Assembly (NCBI RefSeq): GCF_000826655.1
Contig: NZ_JXJO01000004.1
Coordinates: 203,356 to 267,355, forward strand
Origin: Psychroserpens damuponensis
GTDB lineage: Bacteria > Bacteroidota > Bacteroidia > Flavobacteriales > Flavobacteriaceae
Length of the DNA stretch: 64,000 bases
Direction: 5' to 3'
In this document: in pieces, positions 16,172 through 25,240 of the stretch
How positions within the stretch are numbered: the stretch's first letter is position 1
Layout: every line of letters starts with the position of its first letter
Position numbers and translations under genes: made by a program
Notes under the pieces: generated by a model
Seen by the model: only the letters and a program-made list of their open reading frames with translations
What the model was told of the DNA's origin: nothing
Database searches by the model: none

Positions 16172-17050
16172 TTAAAAAACTAAAGGATTTGTATCATACT
16201 TTTTTAATACCGAAAGTAAATCTACCAACGGAAGTTTTATAGAATATGAACCTGTATAAGAAGGGCACATGACGCAATCATCAAAATAAAACTCTATATA
16301 TGTGTCATTAAGCACGAAGTTATTTTTACTTTCAAAAAAATCTTCTGGTGATAGTTCCCAGCAATCATAATACAAATCGCCTTTACTTATTTTTTCATTA
16401 ATACTTTTATTGATTAAAATCACTAAATCATCTTCAGAGCCTTGATTAAAAAAATTTTCATAAGTCATAAAATCACCGCTATTGAAATCAAAATTAAATG
16501 CATCAAACGAATAACTTGGATGCATCGCTCCAGAGTAGAAATTCTCTTTATAAAATAGCACGCTTAAAAGTTGATCATTTACATTGTATATTTTGTAATC
16601 AATAAATCGTTCTTCTCTAAATTTTGATGCTTCAATACTGTCGCATAATGATTTATTTTCTAGTATATCTAACTCTGTTTGAGTCACATTAACGTAATAA
16701 TTATTGATAAACGTATTAAAATTTTGGTAGATTGGATTAACAGATTCATTAAGTAAAGGATATCTAAAATTAATGGTATAATCATTTTTCTCTACGAGAT
16801 ATTTCTTGTCAAAAATTAAAGCTTTAAGAGCTTCTCTTTCATCTACTTTTTCTTTAAGTTTTTGTTGTTTTGATGCAATGGTTATACTCTTGTCTAAATC
16901 TTGATCATGAGCATCTACAATTTGCACTGTATCTTTTGAGATAGGCAAATTGTCTTCAAGGTTTTCAATGCTTTGACTACTATCTTGACGCTTCTCATTT
17001 TTACAGTTTACTAATAAAAGCATTATTAATACTAAGCTTAAATATTTCAT
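16172..17050 (-). CDS. DUF3298/DUF4163 (RsiV-like) lipoprotein
   Basis: 292 residues. Lipoprotein signal MKYLSLVLIMLLLVNC with Cys16, then a charged linker of about 60 residues, a DUF4163-like region (YTINFRYPLLNESVNPIYQNFN) and a DUF3298 region (FYSGAMHPSYSFDAFNFDFNSG, then TYENFF and the C-terminal YTGSYSIKLPLVDL). The same domain forms the outside part of the anti-sigma factor RsiV of Bacillus, which binds lysozyme, but this protein has no membrane-anti-sigma part. Role unknown. A downstream FMN-binding gene on the same strand is separated by 17 bp on the 5' side. Confidence 0.75.
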   Translation of the reverse strand: MKYLSLVLIMLLLVNCKNEKRQDSSQSIENLEDNLPISKDTVQIVDAHDQDLDKSITIASKQQKLKEKVDEREALKALIFDKKYLVEKNDYTINFRYPLLNESVNPIYQNFNTFINNYYVNVTQTELDILENKSLCDSIEASKFREERFIDYKIYNVNDQLLSVLFYKENFYSGAMHPSYSFDAFNFDFNSGDFMTYENFFNQGSEDDLVILINKSINEKISKGDLYYDCWELSPEDFFESKNNFVLNDTYIEFYFDDCVMCPSYTGSYSIKLPLVDLLSVLKKYDTNPLVF

Positions 17051-17067
17051 ATGTACTATTTTTAAAT

Positions 17068-17523
17068 TTAATTACGTCTCATTTTACCTGTGATTTCTTC
17101 AATTTTAATTTGAAACACAATTGGTAAATCATCCTTATAGATTTTACTAGAAAATTCACTAATAAAGTCGAGTTTACGATGTTCTTTTTTAATAATTAAA
17201 TCTTTTACACCTAATGAAAATATATGGAGTTGGGCTTTTGCATCGCTGCCAAAAAGTTCTAAAAATGTGCCATGAGCTAGAACAGATTCCCATGAATTCA
17301 CAGAATCTGTCTCTGAAACTGCCAATGCAACATTATTGTTTTTTCGCATGGCATTAATTTTATGGCCTTCGGCAGAGTAACCTATAATCACATTATTAGC
17401 TTTATCAAAAAAATAGGTAATAGGAGCTACAAACGGTCTATCTCGGTAGATATATGATAAATTACCAATATAGTTTGATTCTAAAAGATTAGTACTTTCG
17501 TTTTGATTAAGTGTTCTGATCAT
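17068..17523 (-). CDS. Pyridoxamine 5'-phosphate oxidase family FMN-binding protein
   Basis: 151 residues with a split-barrel flavin fold: LLESNYIGNLSYIYRDRPFVAPITYFFD, then IIGYSAEGHKINAMRKNNNVALAV and SWESVLAHGTFLEL. This belongs to the PF12900-type group (nitroimidazole-resistance-like), which binds FMN or a related cofactor and acts as a dimer. The substrate is unknown. It is immediately upstream of the DUF3298 lipoprotein gene (17 bp) on the minus strand and divergent from the hydrolase gene at 17681. Confidence 0.8.
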   Translation of the reverse strand: MIRTLNQNESTNLLESNYIGNLSYIYRDRPFVAPITYFFDKANNVIIGYSAEGHKINAMRKNNNVALAVSETDSVNSWESVLAHGTFLELFGSDAKAQLHIFSLGVKDLIIKKEHRKLDFISEFSSKIYKDDLPIVFQIKIEEITGKMRRN

Positions 17524-17645
17524 TTATTTTAGCTTTAACTGTTTAGGCTAAGATAATTAGAATACGGTTTAAAAACTATGATATTCATCAGTTTCTAACA
17601 ATTTAAATCATCAAAACTATAACCATTTTTACAACCTAAATTCTA

Positions 17646-17672
17646 TTGTTTATAATCCTTAACTTACTTTTG
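17646..17672 (+). promoter_or_regulatory. Promoter of the metal-dependent hydrolase gene
   Basis: TTG at 17646-17648 and TACTTTTG at 17665-17672 (perfect TAnnTTTG), spacer 16 bp, start codon nine bases further on. Confidence 0.55.
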
Positions 17673-17680
17673 CAAACCAT

Positions 17681-18679
17681 ATGGACTCACTAACACAAAT
17701 TGTTTTAGGAGCTGCTGTAGGAGAAGCAGTTTTAGGAAAAAAAATTGGCAATAAAGCTATGCTTTATGGTGCAATTGCAGGAACCATTCCTGATTTTGAT
17801 GTATTTGCTTCGTATTTTACAGATACCGTTTCGGCACTTTCAATACATAGAGGGTTTACACATTCTATACTATTCTCTGTTCTCTTTGCGCCTATTTTTG
17901 GTTGGTTGGTTTCTCGTTACGACACCTTTAAAAACTTTAGAAGTTGGTCGTGGTTATTCTTTTGGGCATTTATAACACATCCTATTTTAGACGCACACAC
18001 AACTTGGGGAACACAATTATTTTGGCCTTTTGATATTAGACTGGCGTTTAAAACCATTTTTGTAATTGATCCGTTGTATACATTACCTTTTTTAGTGTTT
18101 TTAATTTTAGCCATGCGACAAAAACGTGCAACTAAGAAGCGTAGAATATACAATAACATTGGGTTGCTAATGAGTTCTTCATATTTACTACTCACCTTTC
18201 TTTTTAAAAGCATTGCTTTTTATCAGTTTGAAAAAGCACTAGAAAATCAGAAGATTAATTATCTCCAAATAGACACTAGACCTTCTCCTTTAAACACGAT
18301 ACTGTGGAGTGCTAATATAGAAACAGAAGATGCATATTTATTAGGAAATTATTCGTTTTTAGACAGCAAACCTATTGCATTTGAATCTTATCCTAAAAAT
18401 CACAATTTACTAGGAAATTTAGTCGAAAACGAAAAAGTACAACGTATGATTACCATTTCTGAAGGTTGGTATACTATCACAAAAAAAGAAGATGTACTTT
18501 ATTTTAATGATTTACGTTTCGGGTTATTAAGCTTAAAACCAAAGGCTGATAATTTTGTGTTTCAGTATAAAATAGAAGTGGATGCTTCTAAAAATGTTTC
18601 GTTTATAGAAATGCCAAAAAACAATAGAGATGGCAAACAATTAATCAAAGAATTATGGACGCGTTTAAAAGGAAATTAA
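17681..18679 (+). CDS. Membrane-bound metal-dependent hydrolase (YdjM/DUF457 family)
   Basis: 332 residues. N-terminus MDSLTQIVLGAAVGEAVLGKK, then GAIAGTIPDFDV, HRGFTHSILFSVLFAP and ITHPILDAHTTWGTQLFWPF, the conserved His and Asp pattern of the YdjM/LexA-regulated hydrolase family. Four or five membrane segments fall in the first 190 residues, followed by a soluble C-terminal domain of about 140 residues. The reaction is not known; metal binding is inferred from the conserved His/Asp residues. It converges with the minus-strand gene at 18685. Confidence 0.85.
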   Translation: MDSLTQIVLGAAVGEAVLGKKIGNKAMLYGAIAGTIPDFDVFASYFTDTVSALSIHRGFTHSILFSVLFAPIFGWLVSRYDTFKNFRSWSWLFFWAFITHPILDAHTTWGTQLFWPFDIRLAFKTIFVIDPLYTLPFLVFLILAMRQKRATKKRRIYNNIGLLMSSSYLLLTFLFKSIAFYQFEKALENQKINYLQIDTRPSPLNTILWSANIETEDAYLLGNYSFLDSKPIAFESYPKNHNLLGNLVENEKVQRMITISEGWYTITKKEDVLYFNDLRFGLLSLKPKADNFVFQYKIEVDASKNVSFIEMPKNNRDGKQLIKELWTRLKGN

Positions 18680-18684
18680 CAATT

Positions 18685-18981
18685 TTATGTATTCATTTTA
18701 GCAGCTAAAAATTTTATAAAAAGAAGTCCTAAAATTCCTCCCAAAGCCGAAACCAAAACATTTATAATAAACAAACCGCTATGCAACGTTCCGTTTTGCA
18801 TGATAGACCAAGGGTCAAAACCCAATCTACCAAAAAATTTAATAAAAAATATACTTCCAAAAACACCAATTAGTGTATTTCCTGTAAAACCAAAATCGTA
18901 TGTTTTATAGAAATAAGCAAAAACATTTGCTGCAATCAATCCTATAAAAATACTTATTAAAGAAATTAGGGTTCCTGTCAT
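18685..18981 (-). CDS. Small membrane protein downstream of cydB
   Basis: 98 residues with three membrane segments and a glycine-rich middle (TGNTLIGVFGSIFFIKFFGRLGFD). The pattern of TM1, glycine-rich TM2 and TM3 resembles transglycosylase-associated/GlsB-like small membrane proteins, but I do not see their exact signature. It lies 15 bp downstream of cydB on the same strand, so it is likely in the cyd transcript. A role with the oxidase is inference only. Confidence 0.6.
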   Translation of the reverse strand: MTGTLISLISIFIGLIAANVFAYFYKTYDFGFTGNTLIGVFGSIFFIKFFGRLGFDPWSIMQNGTLHSGLFIINVLVSALGGILGLLFIKFLAAKMNT

Positions 18982-18996
18982 GAAATAATTAATTCT

Positions 18997-20073
18997 CTAA
19001 TGCTCACCATAACCGACATCATCCATTTTACCGTTAAAAACTTTATACTGAATAAACATATAAATAGCCACTAAAACGGCTGCAATAGCAAACCAGTAAA
19101 CACCAACAGATAAACCATATGCATCTGCTGCAACGTTATACAAGGTGAGGTCTGGGTTGATGTCATTTGTTGAAGGCAGTACCTTCGGAAAAATAGATGC
19201 TACAGTAGATGCTAATCCGCCTCCCAAAAATAGAGAAGAAAACAAAAAACCTTTGCCATGTTTTTTAAAGGTTTTCACTTTAAACAATCCAAATAATCCT
19301 ATAAATGTAAGAATTGGAAAAATAAACAACCAAGGATATTTTATAAAATTATGAAAAGGTTTAGGCTCAATGATATGCCACACTAAAAGCGAAACAACCA
19401 CTAAAGCTAAGAGTACAAAATTGAGGTTAAAAACTACTTTTTTAAGCTTTTCATTAATATCTGCATTGGTTTTAAAAATAATCCAATTAGCTCCATGTAT
19501 GGCAAGCGCTACTACGCCAATGATACCTAATAGTAAGGTAAACCAATCTATGATCCCTAATTGTTCTGCTTGCGGACTAAAACTTGGGTTCCAAAGTGGT
19601 AGGAAGAAATAATGTGCTTCATGTGTTGATACACCGTCAACTACACCTCCTAAATTAACACCACGAACTACGTTACCAAGTGCCACACCAAAAAAGAGCG
19701 CTAAGAGTAAACTAGAAATTCCGAAGGCTTTATCCCAAATACTTTCCCACATTTTGTTATGGATTTGTCCGCGCAATTCTAAACCAATCGCTCTAAAAAT
19801 AAGCAACCAAAGAATCATAATTAATGGCAAATAAAAACCACTAAAAGACGAAGCATATAAGGTTGGAAATGCAAAAAACAACACACCACCTGAGGCTATT
19901 AGCCATACCTCATTAGCGTCCCAAAACGGACCAATAGCATTGGTGATTGCTTTTTTATCTTTTTCTTTTTTCGCAAAGAATAAATGAATAATTCCTGCTC
20001 CAAAATCATAACCATCTAAAATTACATAAACAGCTAACATTGTCATTAAAACGATATACCAAAATAATTCCAT
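18997..20073 (-). CDS. cydB: Cytochrome bd ubiquinol/menaquinol oxidase subunit II
   Basis: 358 residues. N-terminal ILDGYDFGAGIIHLF and the following IGPFWDANEVWLIASGGVLFFAFP are hallmark CydB sequences. About eight membrane helices. Together with CydA it forms the bd-type terminal oxidase, which reduces oxygen to water with quinol electrons, with high oxygen affinity; in a flavobacterium the quinol should be menaquinol. It starts two bases after the cydA stop. Confidence 0.95.
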   Translation of the reverse strand: MELFWYIVLMTMLAVYVILDGYDFGAGIIHLFFAKKEKDKKAITNAIGPFWDANEVWLIASGGVLFFAFPTLYASSFSGFYLPLIMILWLLIFRAIGLELRGQIHNKMWESIWDKAFGISSLLLALFFGVALGNVVRGVNLGGVVDGVSTHEAHYFFLPLWNPSFSPQAEQLGIIDWFTLLLGIIGVVALAIHGANWIIFKTNADINEKLKKVVFNLNFVLLALVVVSLLVWHIIEPKPFHNFIKYPWLFIFPILTFIGLFGLFKVKTFKKHGKGFLFSSLFLGGGLASTVASIFPKVLPSTNDINPDLTLYNVAADAYGLSVGVYWFAIAAVLVAIYMFIQYKVFNGKMDDVGYGEH

Positions 20074-20075
20074 AA

Positions 20076-21407
20076 TTAGTGTTGATTAAGTTCTGGACCT
20101 TTATTAATAATTTTTCCTGCTAACATTAAAAATAGTAATCCTAACAATAAGTATAAACCAATAAAACCTAGTAATGTAAACAAGGTATTACCAGAAGAAA
20201 CTGTTGGTGAAGCACCATCTGCAGTACGTAATAAATTGTAAACCAACCAAGGTTGCCTTCCTAATTCTGCAGTATACCAACCGGTTGTATTTGCGATGTA
20301 TGGAAACGGTAACATAAACATAAGCGACCATAAAATCCATTTTGTTTTATATAGTTTTTTACGGAATAACTGTACCGTTGCCAATAGCATTAAGCCAATA
20401 AAAATAGTCCCCAAACCAACCATGATATGATACGAATAATACAATCCTGGCACATTAGTAGGGTGCACACTTTCATCAAATTCATTTAGTCCTTTAATTT
20501 GCGCATCCCAATCTTGATAGGTTAAAAAACTTAATATGTTTGGAACCGCTATTTTGTTATCTAACTTTTTTTCTAGCATATTAGGTTGCCCAATTAAAAC
20601 AATTTCAGATCCACCATCTTCGGTTTCAAAAATCCCTTCCATAGCTGCAAAAGTTGCTGGTTGATATTTTACTACATTTTTAGCCACTAAATCACCTGTA
20701 GGAAAAGCCACTAATAAGCTAGAAATTAATCCGAAGACAACACCAGTTTTTACAAAGAGTTTACCAAATTCATTGTGTTTATTGTTCAATAAGTAAAATG
20801 CACCAATGGCAGCAACAACAAAAGAAGATGTAACTAAAGAAGCTGCTTGATTGTGTAAATAAGAAGGCAATAGCCAAGGGTTTGAAAATAAAGCACCAAA
20901 GTTATTTAATACAAATTTTCCGTTTTCTAAAATCTCATAACCTACAGGATATTGCATCCAAGAATGTGTTGCTATAATTAAATAACCACTAGCCCAAGAG
21001 CCCAAAAAGACGAGAAAACCAGTAAGAAAATGCAGTTTATGTCCCAATAGCTTTTCACCAAAGAGAAAGAGGCCTAAAAAGGAAGATTCTAAAAAGAAGG
21101 AAAACATACCTTCCATGGCTAGCGTTTGGCCAATAATACCACCTGTAAGTTCAGAAAATTTTGCCCAATTGGTACCAAATTGAAATTCCATTGGAATACC
21201 AGTTACTACTCCCATGGCAAAATTAAGCGCAAAAATTTTCATCCAGAATTTCGCAGCATCGTTATATTTTTCCAATTTAGAATATAAAAATTTGCCTTTA
21301 AAATAGACTATCAATAACGATAATCCCATGGTTAATTGCGGAAATAAATAGTGAAATGTAATAGTAAATGCAAACTGCATTCTATCATAAAAGAGCATGT
21401 CTTCCAT
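20076..21407 (-). CDS. cydA: Cytochrome bd oxidase subunit I
   Basis: 443 residues. His19 in FAFTITFHYLFPQLTMG is the haem ligand equivalent to E. coli His19. The acidic residue region in FFLESSFLGLFLFGEKLLG matches the Glu99/Glu107 proton channel, and GWYTAELGRQPW is the universal CydA motif. The quinol-binding Q loop is short (about residues 250-315), fitting the short-Q-loop type rather than the longer E. coli type. Start at 21407 agrees with the conserved N-terminus. Operon cydAB plus a small membrane gene. Confidence 0.95.
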   Translation of the reverse strand: MEDMLFYDRMQFAFTITFHYLFPQLTMGLSLLIVYFKGKFLYSKLEKYNDAAKFWMKIFALNFAMGVVTGIPMEFQFGTNWAKFSELTGGIIGQTLAMEGMFSFFLESSFLGLFLFGEKLLGHKLHFLTGFLVFLGSWASGYLIIATHSWMQYPVGYEILENGKFVLNNFGALFSNPWLLPSYLHNQAASLVTSSFVVAAIGAFYLLNNKHNEFGKLFVKTGVVFGLISSLLVAFPTGDLVAKNVVKYQPATFAAMEGIFETEDGGSEIVLIGQPNMLEKKLDNKIAVPNILSFLTYQDWDAQIKGLNEFDESVHPTNVPGLYYSYHIMVGLGTIFIGLMLLATVQLFRKKLYKTKWILWSLMFMLPFPYIANTTGWYTAELGRQPWLVYNLLRTADGASPTVSSGNTLFTLLGFIGLYLLLGLLFLMLAGKIINKGPELNQH

Positions 21408-21471
21408 ATCCTGAATTTTAGACTATAAAAATACGACACAATCGTTAATTTTCGTCTAATATTCAACATAA

Positions 21472-21496
21472 AAAAGAGCCTAAATAAGACTCTTTT
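21472..21496 (-). terminator. Terminator of the PBP1A gene
   Basis: Stem AAAAGAG / CTCTTTT with an 11-base loop; on the minus strand it is followed by T residues. Located between pbp1A and cydA. Confidence 0.6.
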
Positions 21497-21617
21497 ATAT
21501 TCATGAAATTACTTATTTTAAAATGGTACCCAAAAACTTATTTTTAACTAATTTTTTCAATTAAACAAATCAACTTTAATGGTTTAAACTGCAAACAAAC
21601 ACCATTAACCCGCTCAA

Positions 21618-23939
21618 CTATTCATTATCATCCTTTTTCTCCTTCTTCTTTAAAAACCCAAACAACCCTTTCTTTTTCTTTTTGTCTTTTTCTTCGGAAG
21701 CAGTATCAAATTCTCGCTCTTTTTGGTCTTTTTTGAAAAGACGTTTTAGGAAACCGTCACGCTTTTCGGTCTCACAAGCTAGCGCATTTTTTATAGCTTC
21801 GGAAGGCGGTTCAAACCGAGCTTTTGTAATTGAGTTAAACTCTGGGTCTCTATTCATTTGCTGTAAAAACAAAGCTACAATTGGTAATGCCGAATTTGCA
21901 CCTTGACCAATACCTGTATTACTAAATCCAATACGATGATCGTCATTTCCAACCCAAGATAGCATCACTAACTTTGGACTAATCCCTAAAAACCAACCGT
22001 CTTTATTGTTTTGCGTGGTTCCTGTTTTTCCGGCTAAATCGTTTTTAAGTCCGTATTTAGAACGCATTCTCACTGCAGTTCCAGAATTAATGGTTGATTT
22101 CATCATTTCTACCATGAGTTGTTGTGTATCGTTAGAAAACACTTCAGGAGAAGCCTCAATTACTTCGCGTTCATAGATTATAGTCCCAAATTTATCTTCA
22201 ATTTTTGTAATATAAAAAGGTTGAGACACACGACCTTCATTAGCAAAACTTGTATAAGCTCTAATAAGTTCAAGCATTGATATTTCCGCAGTACCTAAAG
22301 CTAAAGATGGTACTTCTGGCAAATCTGCAGTAATTCCCATTTTTTTAGCTTGATCAATTACAGTATGAATTCCCACATCTTCGAGTACTTTAACTGCAAT
22401 GGTATTGATAGATTCACTCAACGCTTTTTCTATTGAATAGTTGAGATGTCTATCTGTTTCTTGTTTTCCGCCATTTGTAGGAGTCCAATTTTTTTGATTA
22501 GTATAGGTCACTTCTTTTACCGAATAATACGAACATGGTTCCACGCCATTCTCTAAAGCCGTTGCATACACAATAGGTTTAAATGTAGAACCTACTTGAC
22601 GTTTGGCTACTGATACATGATCAAATTTAAAATGTTCAAAATCAATACCACCAACATAGGCTTTAATAGCACCTGTTTGAGGTTCTACAGCAACAAAACC
22701 TGTATTTAAAAACTTTATAGCATGCTTTAAACTGTCTAGAATTGAACCTTCTAAAACATCAGTTTCATCCCAAGAAAACCCTGTATACTTAGTTTTAACA
22801 TTCAAACTATCTAAAATAGCTTCATCTGATAGTTTTTGTTTTTTAAGCTTTTTATAAAGTGGTAAATTTTTTATTTCCTTTTCAATTAATGCGTTGTTTT
22901 TTAACCAAGGTGCATTTTTGCCATAGGCATTTTCAAATTGTTTCTGTAACGTTTTCATATGTTGCTGCATAGCATGTTCTGCATAGCGTTGCATATTAAT
23001 ATCTAAGGTGGTATGAATTTTCAATCCGTCTTTATATAAATCAAACTCAGTATCATTTGTAGTATTTAAACTATCAAGTAATGTTTTAACCTCTAACCTG
23101 ATTTTTTCTCTAAAATAGGGAGCAACGCCATCTGTATGATTAAATTTTTGGTATTTGGTTTCAAGTGGCTCTGCATTGGTTTTCTTTTTTAAAGTGTCAT
23201 CTATATACTGAGCTTTAACCATTTGCTGTAAAACAACATCACGACGTAATTGGCTTCGCTCTGGAAACAATCTTGGGTTATAACCATGAGGTGCTTTTAA
23301 AGTTCCAACTAAAGTTGCCGATTCTGAAAGATTCAACTCGCTTGTTTTTTTACTAAAAAAACGTTGTGATGCGCTTTCTATTCCGAAGACATTTTCACTA
23401 AATGGCACTGTATTTAAGTATAAAGCAATGATATCTTGTTTTGAATACATACTCTCAAAACGTCTCGCTAAAAGCATTTCCTTAACTTTATTAACTGGCA
23501 TGGTAAACCAACCATGACGTTCTCTACCGTATATGTTTTTTGCCAATTGCTGGCTAATTGTACTTCCTCCACCAGACGACGTATCTTGCATTAAAATAGA
23601 TTTAAAGAATACGCGTAATAAACTCATATAGTCTACACCTCCATGTTCATAGAAACGAGAATCTTCGGTAGCAACAAGCGCGTCTACCAAATGTTTTGGC
23701 AATTCATTGTACGACACAACTTGTCTATCAAAAATGAAATATTTTCCAAGAAGTTCACTATCAACATCTAATAACAACGACGCTTCGGCTTGTTTAATAT
23801 CTTTTAAATCTGCTTTAGTTGGGAGTTTACCCCAAAGTCCAATATAAACCGAAAACCAGAATAGCACTAACAATAGGAGTCCTGCTAAAGCGGCTTTCAT
23901 TAGTCGTTTAAGCCACTTCGACTTGAAAGTAAATGTCAT
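21618..23939 (-). CDS. Penicillin-binding protein 1A, bifunctional transglycosylase/transpeptidase
   Basis: 773 residues. One N-terminal membrane helix (about 14-35). GT51 glycosyltransferase domain: catalytic Glu92 in EDSRFYEHGG and GGSTISQQLAKN near 123-135. Transpeptidase domain: nucleophile Ser451 in STFK, SIN at 510-512 and KTGTT at 638-642. The C-terminal tail of about 60 residues is very rich in Lys, Asp and Glu (KKKKGLFGFLKKKEKK). It polymerises and cross-links peptidoglycan at the inner membrane outer face. It is a single gene with its own terminator. Confidence 0.93.
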   Translation of the reverse strand: MTFTFKSKWLKRLMKAALAGLLLLVLFWFSVYIGLWGKLPTKADLKDIKQAEASLLLDVDSELLGKYFIFDRQVVSYNELPKHLVDALVATEDSRFYEHGGVDYMSLLRVFFKSILMQDTSSGGGSTISQQLAKNIYGRERHGWFTMPVNKVKEMLLARRFESMYSKQDIIALYLNTVPFSENVFGIESASQRFFSKKTSELNLSESATLVGTLKAPHGYNPRLFPERSQLRRDVVLQQMVKAQYIDDTLKKKTNAEPLETKYQKFNHTDGVAPYFREKIRLEVKTLLDSLNTTNDTEFDLYKDGLKIHTTLDINMQRYAEHAMQQHMKTLQKQFENAYGKNAPWLKNNALIEKEIKNLPLYKKLKKQKLSDEAILDSLNVKTKYTGFSWDETDVLEGSILDSLKHAIKFLNTGFVAVEPQTGAIKAYVGGIDFEHFKFDHVSVAKRQVGSTFKPIVYATALENGVEPCSYYSVKEVTYTNQKNWTPTNGGKQETDRHLNYSIEKALSESINTIAVKVLEDVGIHTVIDQAKKMGITADLPEVPSLALGTAEISMLELIRAYTSFANEGRVSQPFYITKIEDKFGTIIYEREVIEASPEVFSNDTQQLMVEMMKSTINSGTAVRMRSKYGLKNDLAGKTGTTQNNKDGWFLGISPKLVMLSWVGNDDHRIGFSNTGIGQGANSALPIVALFLQQMNRDPEFNSITKARFEPPSEAIKNALACETEKRDGFLKRLFKKDQKEREFDTASEEKDKKKKKGLFGFLKKKEKKDDNE

Positions 23940-24156
23940 AAATAAAATATAATAGTTGGTTGTGATTAATATACGTACAAACTCATAAAACAGACGTTAA
24001 ATTAAGAAATTAATAGTCTATGTATGGTATTTATCATGTAACTTTATAATGCAAGATTTTACAAAGAATTGAATTTTGCTTAGAAAATTTAAACTGTAAG
24101 AAATTCGTTTAGTTTTCGACTTATACAATCAATAAAAACAGAAAGAACCATACAGT

Positions 24157-24627
24157 ATGTTAACTTGGAAAGATATTATAAAGTACTCCGTAAATGGAAA
24201 CCCAACTCCAAACCGTAGAGTTGAAAAAACCGAAGCAGAATGGCGTCAACAATTAACACTAGAGCAATATAGAATCACACGTCAAAAAGGCACTGAACGT
24301 CCACATAGTGGAGCACTTTGTAGTATTTATGACGAAGGACAATATAACTGCATATGCTGTGACACACCTTTGTTTGATTCTACTATAAAATTTGAATCTG
24401 GATCTGGTTGGCCTAGCTTTACACAACCTATCACACCTAATGCCATTAAATATCATAAAGATTCGTCTTTTGGTATGGTTCGCGTTGAAGTTATGTGTAA
24501 CACTTGTGATGGACATTTAGGCCATGTATTTCCTGATGGACCAGCACCAAGCGGATTACGTTATTGTATAAATTCAGAATCTATGCAATTAGATTCTAAA
24601 ATAGAGGAGCATAATAATGACAAGTAA
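24157..24627 (+). CDS. msrB: Peptide-methionine (R)-S-oxide reductase
   Basis: 156 residues. The zinc CxxC pairs are CICC and CNTC (in VMCNTCDGHLGHVFPDGP), FESGSGWPSF is the substrate region and the catalytic Cys is about residue 137 in GLRYCINSES. It repairs the R form of methionine sulfoxide. The gene overlaps msrA by 11 bases, so the two reductases of opposite stereospecificity are made together. Confidence 0.95.
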   Translation: MLTWKDIIKYSVNGNPTPNRRVEKTEAEWRQQLTLEQYRITRQKGTERPHSGALCSIYDEGQYNCICCDTPLFDSTIKFESGSGWPSFTQPITPNAIKYHKDSSFGMVRVEVMCNTCDGHLGHVFPDGPAPSGLRYCINSESMQLDSKIEEHNNDK

Positions 24628-25159
24628 AAAAATAGAACAATTAACCGTAGGATGTGGTTGTTTTTGGTGTATTGAAACCATATACAATGAAATTAAAGGC
24701 GTAGAAAAAGTCGTCTCTGGCTATAGTGGCGGAACTGTTCCAGGCAAACCAACGTATAGAGAGATTTGCTCTGGACTAACTGGTCATGCCGAAGTGGTTC
24801 AAGTCACCTATGACGCTAATATCATTTCATTTGAAGATTTGCTAGTCATTTTTATGACAAGCCATGACCCAACAACATTAAATCGTCAAGGAGCTGATAT
24901 AGGAACACAGTATCGCTCGGTGATATTTTATCATAATGATGCCCAAAAGAATATTGCAGAAGCTGTTGTAAAAAAAGTTTCGCCTTACTTTGAAAATCCT
25001 ATTGTGACAGAAATTAGTAAATTAGGAGAGTTTTTTGAAGCCGAAGCAGAACATCAAGATTTTTACAATAGTAATCAAAGACAAGATTATTGCACCATTG
25101 TAATTGACCCTAAACTAGCAAAACTTAGAGCAATGCATGCAGATAAATTGAAAAACTAA
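24617..25159 (+). CDS. msrA: Peptide-methionine (S)-S-oxide reductase
   Basis: 180 residues. GCFWC at 14-18 holds the catalytic Cys15. YSGGTVPGKPTYREICSGLTGHAEVVQV and QGADIGTQYRSVIFY are standard MsrA blocks, and EAEHQDF is present near the end. No signal peptide, so it is cytoplasmic. It overlaps msrB by 11 bases. A strong bidirectional terminator follows. Confidence 0.96.
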   Translation: MTSKKIEQLTVGCGCFWCIETIYNEIKGVEKVVSGYSGGTVPGKPTYREICSGLTGHAEVVQVTYDANIISFEDLLVIFMTSHDPTTLNRQGADIGTQYRSVIFYHNDAQKNIAEAVVKKVSPYFENPIVTEISKLGEFFEAEAEHQDFYNSNQRQDYCTIVIDPKLAKLRAMHADKLKN

Positions 25160-25181
25160 AAAGTATAGTTTTCTTTATATT

Positions 25182-25215
25182 AAAAATGGCAATCTAAAAT
25201 TAGATTGCCATTTTT
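25182..25215. terminator. Bidirectional terminator between msrA and dsbD
   Basis: Perfect 15-bp stem AAAAATGGCAATCTA / TAGATTGCCATTTTT with loop AAAT, A-rich on the left and T-rich on the right, between convergent genes. Confidence 0.9.
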
Positions 25216-25240
25216 TTATACATTCAATAGTAAAAAAGAA